A DNA stretch of 64,000 bases, from positions 1 to 64,000 of the forward strand of contig CABZAE010000003.1 in the NCBI GenBank assembly GCA_902523635.1. The letters are read 5' to 3'. Shown in pieces: positions 52,270 through 61,972 of this stretch. The position numbers and the translations under genes were made by a program. This DNA is from an uncultured Bacteroidota bacterium (GTDB lineage Bacteria; Bacteroidota; Bacteroidia; Flavobacteriales; Flavobacteriaceae). The notes beneath the pieces were generated by a model. It had not been told where the DNA came from, did not search any database, and saw only the letters and a list, made by a program, of their open reading frames with translations. Numbering within the stretch: the first letter of the stretch is position 1; the number at the start of each line of letters is the position of its first letter.

Positions 52270-52772
52270 ACTCTACTTTTCTTTGTTTTAATTAATAGGC
52301 CTAAAATAACACTGTAAATAAAACCAAATACGATTGTGAAGAAAAGTATACTTGGGTAAGTTAACCAAGTATAAGGCTTAGCAGCTTCAACATATTCATT
52401 TAAGTTCATGTTTGCTAATGCTTCAGGATAGTTTTCAGCAGTTTGGTAATAGCTTATCTCAAGTGCTTTATCCATGTAATCTGGTTCTATAATATTTGTA
52501 AGTAATAGTGTGTAAGAAATTGCTATTAGCGATACAACTAAAGATATACCCGTTCCAATTTTTCTAACTTGTGCCCATGAAATTAATGAATCATTATGTT
52601 TTTTAAAAGCTATACATGCCAACGTAATTCCAGAAATTTGGATCAGTGCGTTTATAATTTGAGTCGAGGAACTATTTTCATAATGAGCATCAAGTATGAA
52701 CAGCATAATTGCAAAACAAATTAATACCAAACCAGTCCAAAGACCATATTCTATAATGTATTTTTTCATCAT
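52266..52772 (-). CDS. DUF4199 membrane protein
   Basis: 168 aa, four TM segments; family resemblance and 4-nt ATGA overlap with the glycosyltransferase. Confidence 0.75.
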   Translation of the reverse strand: MMKKYIIEYGLWTGLVLICFAIMLFILDAHYENSSSTQIINALIQISGITLACIAFKKHNDSLISWAQVRKIGTGISLVVSLIAISYTLLLTNIIEPDYMDKALEISYYQTAENYPEALANMNLNEYVEAAKPYTWLTYPSILFFTIVFGFIYSVILGLLIKTKKSRV

Positions 52773-52850
52773 CTTTTTTAAGTGTAAAAGTAGTCAGAAA
52801 TTATTATAATTCATTTGTCCAGCAATGAGCCTAACTAAAATGAACATATT

Positions 52851-52883
52851 TTGTTGCCAATTTTAAAAAAAAAATTAATTTTG
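52851..52883 (+). promoter_or_regulatory. Putative promoter of rpmE2 (TTGTTG ... TAATTTTG)
   Basis: -7 box TAATTTTG at 52876-52883; TTG at 52854-52856 leaves a 19-nt spacer. Confidence 0.6.
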
Positions 52884-52899
52884 TGATCCTAAATATTAT

Positions 52900-53151
52900 A
52901 TGAAAAAAGGAATACATCCAGAAAATTACAGACTAGTAGCATTCAAAGACATGTCAAATAATGATATTTTTTTAACTAAATCTACAGTTGATACAAAGGA
53001 GACCATTGAATATGAAGGAAATACTTACCCACTTGTCAAGTTAGAGATTTCAAGAACATCACACCCATATTACACTGGAAAAACTAAACTTGTAGATACT
53101 GCTGGTAGAATTGATAAGTTCAAAAACAGATATTCCAAACTTAAAAAATAA
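52900..53151 (+). CDS. rpmE2: 50S ribosomal protein L31 type B (zinc-independent)
   Basis: 83 aa; [29 protein letters not shown]...[20 protein letters not shown]; no Cys. Confidence 0.96.
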   Translation: MKKGIHPENYRLVAFKDMSNNDIFLTKSTVDTKETIEYEGNTYPLVKLEISRTSHPYYTGKTKLVDTAGRIDKFKNRYSKLKK

Positions 53152-54747
53152 TTATTCCTTGTAAACCTCTTTTAGTTTCAAGAGGTTTGTAGCGTTAATT
53201 TTAAACCCCCTCAAATTTTTTTTAGTTAGAACTAGAACCTCGTCATAATACAGGGGAATAATCGGAGATTCCTCTATAATCATACTGTCTAGATCTTGAT
53301 AATAATTGAATCTTTTTGTTTTTGATTGTTGTTCATAAGACTTTAGAAAAATGCTGTCAAATTTTGAATTCTCAAAATGAGTGTAATTAGGTCCAAAAGG
53401 TGATTTGTTTTTGCTGTAAAATAATGTTAGATAATTTTCTGGATCAGGGTAGTCAGCAATCCAACTTGCTCGAAACATTTCAAGTTTACCATTAGATTTA
53501 GCTTGTCTCATAGTTGATGGAGGAAGTACATCAATATTGATTTTGATTCCAACTTTCAGTAACTCTCTTTGAACGAATTCAATAATGTCGAGGTAGTTTG
53601 CATCAGTTGAGATTGTAAGTTCAATGTTTTCAACATCATTTTCTGACTTATATTCGCTGATAAGTCTAATAGATTCATTGAGGTCGTATTCAAATCCTTT
53701 AGTTCTTTTTCCAATCAAACCAATGGGAATAAAACCGTGAGTGGCAGGACTTCCGATGTTGTTTCTGAGAAACCTCATCATTTTTTTACGATCAATTGCG
53801 TAATTAATTGCTTTTCTGAGTTTTTTGTGATTAGAATTTAATTTTTCCTTGGCAAGGAAAAATCCAATATATTCAGTGTTTAGATATGGTCCACTTAGAA
53901 GATTAAGCAATTTTTCATATTTGTTCTTTAAAACCCCATCTCTAGTTAAAATCTCATCTTTGAATGAAGAATCAATAGAGTTTATGTAATCAATTTTTCC
54001 TTTAATAAATTCCAAGAATTCACTTTTTTTTTCAGGTAAAAAAGTTATGGAAATTGATTCCAAATATGGAAGTTGTTTACCATGTTTATCTTTTTCAAAA
54101 TACAGTTCATTTTTTCTTAAAACAAGTTTAACATTTTCCTCCCATTTTTTAAATTTAAATGGTCCAGTACCTATTGGATTTTTTCCAAACTTATTTCCAA
54201 AATGTGATACTGCTTCTTGAGGAACAACTGAAAAGTATTTCATTGAAAGACTTTCTAGAAATGCTGAAAAGGGAGCTTTTAAATTAACTTGAAAAACACT
54301 GTCATTTAAAGCTTTGAATGATTTAATCTTATTGAGTGACCAGGCACCTGGTGATGCTAAATTAGGGTCTATCAGTCTTTGGAAGCTATATTCAAAATCG
54401 TAAGCATCCACAGACCTGGTTGAGTCTTTACCAAAAATTACTGACTTGTGGAATTTTATATTTTTTTTGAGTACAAATCTATATTCCAATCCATTTTTAG
54501 AAATGAACCATTTTTTTGCTAAATCTCCACTAATATTCAATGAGTCATCTAATTTTATAAGTCCGTTGAAGATTTGATTTACAGGTCTGATATTTCGAAG
54601 GGTACTTGAAAAAGCTGGGTCTAATGAACTAATATTGGCGTGTTCATTATATCTAAAAATTAGTTTATCATCAACATAGTTGCTATCACTACAACTTATA
54701 ATAGTGAAAATAAAAATGGAAATTAATGTTATAGCTTTTCTCGACAT
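53152..54747 (-). CDS. Peptide ABC transporter substrate-binding lipoprotein (SBP family 5, OppA/DppA-like)
   Basis: 531 aa; lipobox FTIISC; SLDPAFSSTLRNIRPVNQIFNGL, PIGTGPFKFKKW, ASWIADYPDPENYL. Confidence 0.93.
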   Translation of the reverse strand: MSRKAITLISIFIFTIISCSDSNYVDDKLIFRYNEHANISSLDPAFSSTLRNIRPVNQIFNGLIKLDDSLNISGDLAKKWFISKNGLEYRFVLKKNIKFHKSVIFGKDSTRSVDAYDFEYSFQRLIDPNLASPGAWSLNKIKSFKALNDSVFQVNLKAPFSAFLESLSMKYFSVVPQEAVSHFGNKFGKNPIGTGPFKFKKWEENVKLVLRKNELYFEKDKHGKQLPYLESISITFLPEKKSEFLEFIKGKIDYINSIDSSFKDEILTRDGVLKNKYEKLLNLLSGPYLNTEYIGFFLAKEKLNSNHKKLRKAINYAIDRKKMMRFLRNNIGSPATHGFIPIGLIGKRTKGFEYDLNESIRLISEYKSENDVENIELTISTDANYLDIIEFVQRELLKVGIKINIDVLPPSTMRQAKSNGKLEMFRASWIADYPDPENYLTLFYSKNKSPFGPNYTHFENSKFDSIFLKSYEQQSKTKRFNYYQDLDSMIIEESPIIPLYYDEVLVLTKKNLRGFKINATNLLKLKEVYKE

Positions 54748-54758
54748 TTATTAAAAAC

Positions 54759-54766
54759 TATATTTG
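54759..54766 (+). promoter_or_regulatory. Putative -7 box TATATTTG for mtaB
   Basis: TAnnTTTG 28 bp before the ATG at 54795. Confidence 0.5.
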
Positions 54767-54794
54767 CAAACAAAATTAAGATTTATCAACATTA

Positions 54795-56129
54795 ATGAAA
54801 AATAAAGTTAAAGTCGCACTAACCACCCTAGGTTGTAAACTGAATTTTTCAGAAACCTCAACAATTTCGAGAAAGTTTTTAGAAAATGGTTATGAGGTCG
54901 TTGAATTTCAAAATTTTGCCGAAATATACGTTATTAATACTTGTTCAGTTACACAGAACGCTGATAAGCAGTTTAAATTATTGGTAAGCAAAGTAATGAA
55001 AATCAATAAAGCTGCTTACGTAGTAGCAATTGGTTGCTATGCACAACTAAATCCAAATGAGTTAGGATCAGTTCCAGGAGTTGATTTAGTTCTTGGCTCT
55101 AAAGAGAAGTTCAAAATTTTAGATTATATAAATGATATCACAAAAAATAGTTTTTCTGAAATTCATTCTTGTGAAATAAATGAATCTGATTTTTATGTAC
55201 CTAGTTTTTCAATTGGAGATAGGACCAGATCTTTTTTAAAGGTGCAAGATGGATGTGATTATAAGTGTAGTTACTGTACGATCCCACTCGCCAGGGGAAT
55301 ATCAAGAAGTGGAAAGCTATCGAGCATAATTGAATCTGCAAAAAAAATAGCAGATTCTGATGTAAAAGAGATTGTTCTTACTGGAGTCAACATTGGAGAC
55401 TATGGAAAGGGAGAGTTTGGTGATAAAAAACACGACAGTACTTTTTTGGAACTTATAGAAAATCTTGACAAAATTAATGGTATAGATCGATTTAGAATAT
55501 CATCTATTGAACCAAACTTACTTTCAAATGAAATTATAAATTTTGTTGCTAATAGCGACAAGTTTGTTCCGCATTTCCATATTCCATTGCAGAGTGGATC
55601 CGATAATGTATTGAGGTTTATGAGACGTAGATATAATACATCACTTTATTCTCAAAGGATTGGTTATATCAAATCATTAATTCCAAATGCATGTATAGGA
55701 GCTGATGTAATAGTTGGATTTCCTGGTGAGGATGAAAAGAAATTTATGGAAACATTTAAATTTATTCAAAATCTAGAAATATCATACCTACATGTTTTTT
55801 CATATTCTGAAAGAAAAAATACACGTGCCTCACGACTGGAGAATTCAGTTGATAAAAATATAAGATCAAAGAGAAGTAAAATTTTAAGAACTTTATCTTT
55901 AAAGATGCGTCGTGATTTTTACACTAAACAACTCGGTAACTTTCACAACGTACTATTTGAATCCGAAAATAAAAAAGGGTTTATTTACGGATTTACTGAA
56001 AATTATGTTAGAGTTAAAACCAATTGGAGTTTTAAGTTGGCTAATACAATAACCAAAAGAAGGTTATCCAGAATTGATGATGATGGGCATGTTATTATAG
56101 AACCAGTTCAAAATCTAGTTACAGTCTAA
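54795..56129 (+). CDS. mtaB: tRNA methylthiotransferase MtaB-like radical SAM protein
   Basis: 444 aa; LGCKLNFSETS, VQDGCDYKCSYCTIPLARG, IPLQSGSDNVLRFMRRRY. Confidence 0.93.
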   Translation: MKNKVKVALTTLGCKLNFSETSTISRKFLENGYEVVEFQNFAEIYVINTCSVTQNADKQFKLLVSKVMKINKAAYVVAIGCYAQLNPNELGSVPGVDLVLGSKEKFKILDYINDITKNSFSEIHSCEINESDFYVPSFSIGDRTRSFLKVQDGCDYKCSYCTIPLARGISRSGKLSSIIESAKKIADSDVKEIVLTGVNIGDYGKGEFGDKKHDSTFLELIENLDKINGIDRFRISSIEPNLLSNEIINFVANSDKFVPHFHIPLQSGSDNVLRFMRRRYNTSLYSQRIGYIKSLIPNACIGADVIVGFPGEDEKKFMETFKFIQNLEISYLHVFSYSERKNTRASRLENSVDKNIRSKRSKILRTLSLKMRRDFYTKQLGNFHNVLFESENKKGFIYGFTENYVRVKTNWSFKLANTITKRRLSRIDDDGHVIIEPVQNLVTV

Positions 56130-56412
56130 TTCCGATTGGAAGTAAGTCTTTAAATTCTTTATGTTTTTTTATGAACTGACGAATCTGTGGGGAAGTAGGC
56201 ATAATTCTAATATTCTTTTCCTTTATAATTTCAAAAACCTCCCTAATAAATGTTTCTTCAAAATCAGGGTTTGAATCAGAATTTGGGACAACAAGTTTAG
56301 TTAAAAAGATTTTTCTGTCCTGTAAAGCGTATTCAATTTTGGCCAAACCTTGATCAACTTCGACTTCGAACTGACGTAGAAAAGTGTTGTCATATATGGT
56401 TAAGCTTGTCAT
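56119..56412 (-). CDS. Small YidJ-like GNAT N-acetyltransferase (COG2388 type)
   Basis: 97 aa; AKIEYALQDRKIFLTKLVVPNS...IMPTSPQIRQFIKKHKEFKDLL; convergent 11-bp overlap with mtaB. Confidence 0.75.
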   Translation of the reverse strand: MTSLTIYDNTFLRQFEVEVDQGLAKIEYALQDRKIFLTKLVVPNSDSNPDFEETFIREVFEIIKEKNIRIMPTSPQIRQFIKKHKEFKDLLPIGIRL

Positions 56413-56437
56413 TAAATATTAATCTTTATTTTTAATA

Positions 56438-56445
56438 CAAATATA
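56438..56445 (-). promoter_or_regulatory. Putative -7 box TATATTTG for the 56119-56412 GNAT gene
   Basis: TAnnTTTG on the - strand, 25 bp upstream of the ATG. Confidence 0.5.
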
Positions 56446-56484
56446 CAAAATTGAATGAAAAAGCTTTGTCAAAAATTCTAAATC

Positions 56485-57135
56485 ATGATCCATGTCTATT
56501 TGATGCCAGGAATGTCAGCAAATTCATTAATTTTTGAAAGAATAAAATTCCCGGAAAATTATGAGCTTCATTATTTGAACTGGATTAGTCCAAAAAAAGA
56601 TGAATCCATTCAAAATTATGCTATCCGATTTTCGTCCTTGATTAAAAACGATGAACCTGTAATGATTGGAGTTTCCTTTGGCGGAATATTGGTTCAGGAG
56701 ATCTCTAAAATCATTAACGTAAAAAAAATAATAATTATTTCAAGTGTCAAGTCTGCTTCAGAGTTGCCAGTACATATGAAATTTGGTCGTTTTACTAAAA
56801 CTTATAAATTATTACCTTTAAAATGGATTAATGATTTTGAATCACTCGCTTCTTTTGTTTTGGGTCCTCTTGTCAACAGGAGACTACAACTTTACAGAAA
56901 ATATTTGACAGTCAGAGATGAAAATTATCTTAGCTGGTCTGTACATGAGCTAATACAATGGAAGCAAAAAAAACCTCTGAAAGATATAATTCATATTCAT
57001 GGAACCAATGACAGGATTTTCCCAGTATTGTTTATTAAAAACTATATTAAAGTACGTGGGGGAGATCATGCAATGATTTTAAAGAAGGCTAACTGGCTTA
57101 ATAAAAAAATTCCAGAGCTGATAGAAAAAAATTAA
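56485..57135 (+). CDS. Alpha/beta-hydrolase-fold protein
   Basis: 216 aa; nucleophile elbow GVSFGG, HGTNDRIFP, GGDHAMIL. Confidence 0.8.
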   Translation: MIHVYLMPGMSANSLIFERIKFPENYELHYLNWISPKKDESIQNYAIRFSSLIKNDEPVMIGVSFGGILVQEISKIINVKKIIIISSVKSASELPVHMKFGRFTKTYKLLPLKWINDFESLASFVLGPLVNRRLQLYRKYLTVRDENYLSWSVHELIQWKQKKPLKDIIHIHGTNDRIFPVLFIKNYIKVRGGDHAMILKKANWLNKKIPELIEKN

Positions 57136-57647
57136 ATTCTTTTCATTTGTTGTTGCATCATTCTTATCTGATCAGCAAGCATTCTTTGTTTATCAATTTT
57201 TTTTGCTTCGTTGAGAAGAGCAGTAGCCTCTCTTTTTCTTCTTTTTTGCATGAGTATTCCCGCTAAACTTAATTTTGCCATTGCTAAGTCATGATTCATT
57301 GATAAACCCAACGATATAGCTTTTTTAAAATATTTTTCGGCCTCGGTTAAATTTGTTTGTGAACTAATTATTCCATTTAAATAATTGTAGTAGCCAACCT
57401 GTTTTTGAGTTAGTGCACTTTCAGGTTTTTTGATTTTATTTAACCATTTTTTTGTGCCATCAAAATCCTGTTTGCGCATTCTCAGGAAAGCTAGTAAAAT
57501 GATCTCATTTTTGAAATAGAAAAAAATCAAAAGAAGAGTCAAAAAAATAAGTGCAATTCCATTTCCTATGTTATTTTCTGTAAATTGAAAAATAGAATAT
57601 CCTAAAGATGCTGTTGAAAGAATTAATTTTATATATTTTGGAAACAT
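57132..57647 (-). CDS. Small membrane protein with TPR-like C-terminal half
   Basis: 171 aa; N-terminal hydrophobic region then NLTEAEKYFKKAISLGLSMNHDLAMAKLSLAGILMQKRRKREATALLNEAKK. Confidence 0.7.
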   Translation of the reverse strand: MFPKYIKLILSTASLGYSIFQFTENNIGNGIALIFLTLLLIFFYFKNEIILLAFLRMRKQDFDGTKKWLNKIKKPESALTQKQVGYYNYLNGIISSQTNLTEAEKYFKKAISLGLSMNHDLAMAKLSLAGILMQKRRKREATALLNEAKKIDKQRMLADQIRMMQQQMKRI

Positions 57648-57744
57648 ATTTTTTGGAGTAGTTATTTTAAGTATTGATTTGAGTTAGTAAAAAGTTATCG
57701 TATATTTGGCCGCAAATTTGAGCAAAAGTAATTAATTATTTGAA

Positions 57745-57903
57745 ATGAAAAGAACTTTTCAACCCTCTAACAGGAAAAGAAAAAATAAACACGGATTTAG
57801 AGAAAGAATGTCAACCCCAAATGGAAGGAAAGTTCTTGCTTCAAGAAGATCAAAAGGCAGAAGTAAAATTTCTGTTTCTTGTGAACCCAGACACAAAAAA
57901 TAA
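57745..57903 (+). CDS. rpmH: 50S ribosomal protein L34 (absent from ORF track)
   Basis: My translation: [52 protein letters not shown]. Confidence 0.97.
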   Translation: MKRTFQPSNRKRKNKHGFRERMSTPNGRKVLASRRSKGRSKISVSCEPRHKK

Positions 57904-57927
57904 GTGAATAAATTTTTAAAAAAATCT

Positions 57928-57958
57928 AGGTGTTACTTTTTCAGTAACACCTTTTTTT
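57928..57958 (+). terminator. Intrinsic terminator after rpmH
   Basis: AGGTGTTACT-ttttc-AGTAACACCT followed by T-tract. Confidence 0.92.
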
Positions 57959-57989
57959 ATATATATTAATTAATCAAATAAATGTTTGT

Positions 57990-60839
57990 ATGCCCCTCCG
58001 TAAAGACATTAAAAGTATTCTGATAATTGGCTCTGGTCCAATAATTATAGGTCAAGCCTGTGAATTTGATTATTCTGGTTCGCAAGCTCTTAGATCATTA
58101 AAAGAAGATGGTATAAAAACCATTCTTGTTAATTCTAATCCAGCTACAATAATGACCGATCCAGTCATGGCTGATCACATATACTTAAAGCCATTAAACA
58201 CAAAATCTATTAGATATATACTTTCTAAACATAAAATAGATGCAGTTTTACCAACAATGGGAGGTCAAACTGCTCTAAATTTATGTATAGAGGCTGATGA
58301 GAAAGGAATTTGGGATGAATTTAATGTAGAGATTATTGGTGTAGATATCGACGCAATTAATATTACCGAAGATAGAGAACAATTCAAGCAACTTTTAAAA
58401 ACAATTAATATTCCTGTTGCACCTGCCAAGACAGCTACATCTTTTTTAAAAGGGAAGGAAATTGCTCAAGAGTTTGGTTTTCCAATAGTAATTAGACCAT
58501 CTTTTACACTTGGTGGAAGTGGAGCTTCATTAGTCCAAAAGTCGGAAGATTTTGATGAGTTGTTAACTAGAGGCTTAGAAGCATCACCAATTCATGAAGT
58601 CTTGATTGATAAAGCTCTAATGGGCTGGAAAGAATACGAACTAGAACTATTGAGAGATAAAAATGATAATGTCGTAATAATATGTACAATCGAAAATATG
58701 GATCCCATGGGCATCCACACTGGAGACTCTATAACTGTAGCACCCGCAATGACACTTTCAGATACAGCCTATCAACGCATGAGAGACATGGCTATAAAAA
58801 TGATGCGTAGTATCGGAGATTTTGCTGGAGGATGTAACGTTCAATTTGCTGTCAGTCCAGACGATAAGGAGGACATTATTGCTATTGAAATAAATCCAAG
58901 AGTATCCAGGTCTTCTGCTTTAGCCTCAAAGGCTTCCGGATATCCAATCGCAAAGATTGCAAGTAAGTTAGCTATTGGATATACATTGGATGAGTTAGAT
59001 AATCAGATAACTAAATCAACATCTGCTCTATTTGAACCAACACTTGATTATGTTATTGTTAAGATTCCAAGATGGAACTTTGATAAGTTTGAGGGCTCCG
59101 AAAGAATCTTAGGTTTACAAATGAAGTCTGTTGGTGAGGTTATGGGAATTGGAAGGTCGTTTATGGAAGCCCTACACAAGGCAACACAATCATTAGAAAT
59201 AAAAAGAAATGGAATTGGTGCTGATGGAAAGGGTTATACAGATTACGACACAGTTATTAGAAAATTGACTTATGCATCATGGGACAGGGTTTTTGTTATA
59301 TATGATGCAATAAAATTAGGGATCTCATTGGATAGAATTCATGATATAACCAAAATTGATATTTGGTACTTAAGGCAATATGAGAAACTTATAAGCTTGG
59401 AGAAAGTAATATCAGAGTTAACAATTGATAATATTTCTAAAGAAATTCTTTTAGAAGCAAAACAAATGGGATTTGCAGACAGACAAATTGCTCACATGCT
59501 TGGTTGTATGGAAAGTGTAGTATATAAAAAGAGAAAAAGTTTGAATATTAATAGGGTTTATAAGCTAGTTGATACTTGTGCTGCTGAGTTTAAAGCACAA
59601 ACACCTTACTATTACTCTACTTTTGAAGAATCAGTTCAGAATTCCGATGGAACAATCACAACTCAAAATGAAAGTACAGTCTCAAAAAATAAAAAAATTG
59701 TTGTTCTAGGTTCTGGTCCAAACAGAATAGGTCAAGGTATTGAGTTTGACTATTGCTGTGTACATGGAGTTCTGGCATCTTCTGAATGTGGATATGAAAC
59801 GGTTATGATTAATTGTAATCCTGAAACTGTTTCAACTGATTTTGATATTGCAGATAAGCTATATTTTGAACCGGTCTTCTGGGAACACATTTATGATATT
59901 ATTGAACATGAAAAGCCTGAAGGTGTGATTGTTCAGCTTGGTGGTCAGACTGCCTTGAAGTTGGCTGAAAAATTAGATAGATATGGAATAAAAATCATGG
60001 GAACTACTTACAAAGCTCTAGATTTAGCAGAGGATAGAGGAAGCTTTTCAACCTTACTTAAGGAGAATAATATTCCATATCCTGAGTTTGGAGTTGCTGA
60101 GACAGCAGATGAAGCTCTCGTTTTAGCTGATAAATTACATTTTCCAATCTTAGTTAGACCTTCATATGTTCTTGGAGGACAGGGAATGAAAATTGTAATT
60201 AATAAAGAAGACTTAGAAGCTCATGTAGTTGATTTATTACAGAAAATACCTAATAACAAATTGTTACTAGATCATTACTTAGATGGTGCAATTGAGGCAG
60301 AGGCAGATGCGATTTGTGATGGTGAAAATGTTTTAATCATAGGAATTATGGAACACATTGAGCCTTGTGGCATCCATTCTGGTGATTCCAACGCAACTCT
60401 TCCTCCATTCAATCTAGGTAAACTTGTTATGCAACAAATTATTGATCATACAAAAAAAATTGCACTTGCATTAAATACAGTTGGTTTGATCAATATCCAG
60501 TTTGCTATCAAAGACGAAGTCGTTTTTATAATCGAAGCAAATCCAAGAGCTTCTCGAACTGTTCCTTTCATTGCCAAGGCATATCAACAACCTTATGTTA
60601 ATTATGCGACAAAAGTTATGTTAGGTAAAATGAAGGTATCAGACATAAATTACAAGCCTGACTTGAAAGGCTTTGCAATTAAACAACCTGTTTTTTCATT
60701 TAATAAATTTCCAAACGTGAATAAAAGCTTGGGTCCTGAGATGAAAAGTACTGGTGAGAGTATTCTTTTTATTGATTCTTTGAAGGATGATGAGTTTTAT
60801 GAACTTTATTCAAGAAGAAAAATGTATTTAACTAAATAA
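57990..60839 (+). CDS. carB: Carbamoyl-phosphate synthase large subunit
   Basis: 949 aa; IGSGPIIIGQACEFDYSGSQA, IEINPRVSRSSALASKASGYPIAK, second synthase half GSGPNRIGQGIEFDYCCVH. Confidence 0.98.
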   Translation: MPLRKDIKSILIIGSGPIIIGQACEFDYSGSQALRSLKEDGIKTILVNSNPATIMTDPVMADHIYLKPLNTKSIRYILSKHKIDAVLPTMGGQTALNLCIEADEKGIWDEFNVEIIGVDIDAINITEDREQFKQLLKTINIPVAPAKTATSFLKGKEIAQEFGFPIVIRPSFTLGGSGASLVQKSEDFDELLTRGLEASPIHEVLIDKALMGWKEYELELLRDKNDNVVIICTIENMDPMGIHTGDSITVAPAMTLSDTAYQRMRDMAIKMMRSIGDFAGGCNVQFAVSPDDKEDIIAIEINPRVSRSSALASKASGYPIAKIASKLAIGYTLDELDNQITKSTSALFEPTLDYVIVKIPRWNFDKFEGSERILGLQMKSVGEVMGIGRSFMEALHKATQSLEIKRNGIGADGKGYTDYDTVIRKLTYASWDRVFVIYDAIKLGISLDRIHDITKIDIWYLRQYEKLISLEKVISELTIDNISKEILLEAKQMGFADRQIAHMLGCMESVVYKKRKSLNINRVYKLVDTCAAEFKAQTPYYYSTFEESVQNSDGTITTQNESTVSKNKKIVVLGSGPNRIGQGIEFDYCCVHGVLASSECGYETVMINCNPETVSTDFDIADKLYFEPVFWEHIYDIIEHEKPEGVIVQLGGQTALKLAEKLDRYGIKIMGTTYKALDLAEDRGSFSTLLKENNIPYPEFGVAETADEALVLADKLHFPILVRPSYVLGGQGMKIVINKEDLEAHVVDLLQKIPNNKLLLDHYLDGAIEAEADAICDGENVLIIGIMEHIEPCGIHSGDSNATLPPFNLGKLVMQQIIDHTKKIALALNTVGLINIQFAIKDEVVFIIEANPRASRTVPFIAKAYQQPYVNYATKVMLGKMKVSDINYKPDLKGFAIKQPVFSFNKFPNVNKSLGPEMKSTGESILFIDSLKDDEFYELYSRRKMYLTK

Positions 60840-60860
60840 TAACTTAGCTTTAAAATTTAA

Positions 60861-61970
60861 ATGGAAAACGCCTTACTTTTTATTGCAGTTTTATTGTTCC
60901 TAGGACTTATTATTTTTTTTTTGAAAGCAAACAAAAATAATTCTTCAGATAAATTAATGATTCAACTAACTAATAATCTTAGTAATGAGATTCAAAATAT
61001 CAGAAAAGAGGTAAGTGAAAGTTCAGAAAAAAACAGGACTGAGATTGAAACTAAATTGTCTGCAATTAATAAGGAAATAAATAATTTTCATAAAATTTCA
61101 AAAGAGGACATACAAAAACAATTTACTGAATCTAATAAAGTTATAAAGGATGTTACAGAACAATTAGGTAAGATTAAAGGAACCAATGAACAAGTTTTAA
61201 ACTTTGCCAATCAAATGAAATCTTTGGAAAAAATATTAAGCAATCAAAAACAAAGAGGGATCCTTGGTGAAATTCAACTTGAAAATTTATTATCAAATGT
61301 TCTTCCTCCTGATTTGTTTGAAATGCAATACTCTTTTTTGAGTGGGGAATCTGTTGATGCCATTGTAAAAGTTGGGGAATTTATTATTCCTGTAGATGCT
61401 AAGTTTTCTTTGGATAATTATAATAAAATGATTGAAAGTTCAGATAACTCTGAAATCAAAATTTTAGAAAGAAAATTCAAAGACGACATAAAAAATAGAA
61501 TTGATGAGACTTCAAAATACATTAGACCTAATGAGAAAACCACAGACTACGCATATATGTTTATACCAGCAGATGGTTTATATCAGGACTTATTAAACAG
61601 CAGGGTAGGCTCCCTTAAGATCAATTCTAAAGATTTAGTTTCTTATGCTTATTCAAGGAAAGTAATGATTGTTTCTCCAATGAGTCTCTTTCCAATGCTA
61701 CAAATCACTGTAAAAGCATTACATAACTTAAAAGTTGAAAAATCTATTCATGATATTCTGATGAATATTGATAAATTATCAAATCATTTAAACTCATACC
61801 AAAACTCACATAATAGGCTTGGTAAATCTTTGAGTACTGCTGTGAATCATTACAACGACTCATCAAAAGAATTTGGTAAAATTGATAAGGATGTAATAAA
61901 AATATCAGATGGTAATTTCAAGATAGGAATAGAAACAGATATCGTAAACAGACCTTTAACTGAAGACTAA
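60861..61970 (+). CDS. rmuC: DNA recombination protein RmuC
   Basis: 369 aa; N-terminal TM, coiled coil, RGILGEIQLENLLSNVLP, VDAKFSLDNY, FIPADGLYQDLL. Confidence 0.93.
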   Translation: MENALLFIAVLLFLGLIIFFLKANKNNSSDKLMIQLTNNLSNEIQNIRKEVSESSEKNRTEIETKLSAINKEINNFHKISKEDIQKQFTESNKVIKDVTEQLGKIKGTNEQVLNFANQMKSLEKILSNQKQRGILGEIQLENLLSNVLPPDLFEMQYSFLSGESVDAIVKVGEFIIPVDAKFSLDNYNKMIESSDNSEIKILERKFKDDIKNRIDETSKYIRPNEKTTDYAYMFIPADGLYQDLLNSRVGSLKINSKDLVSYAYSRKVMIVSPMSLFPMLQITVKALHNLKVEKSIHDILMNIDKLSNHLNSYQNSHNRLGKSLSTAVNHYNDSSKEFGKIDKDVIKISDGNFKIGIETDIVNRPLTED

Positions 61971-61972
61971 TA

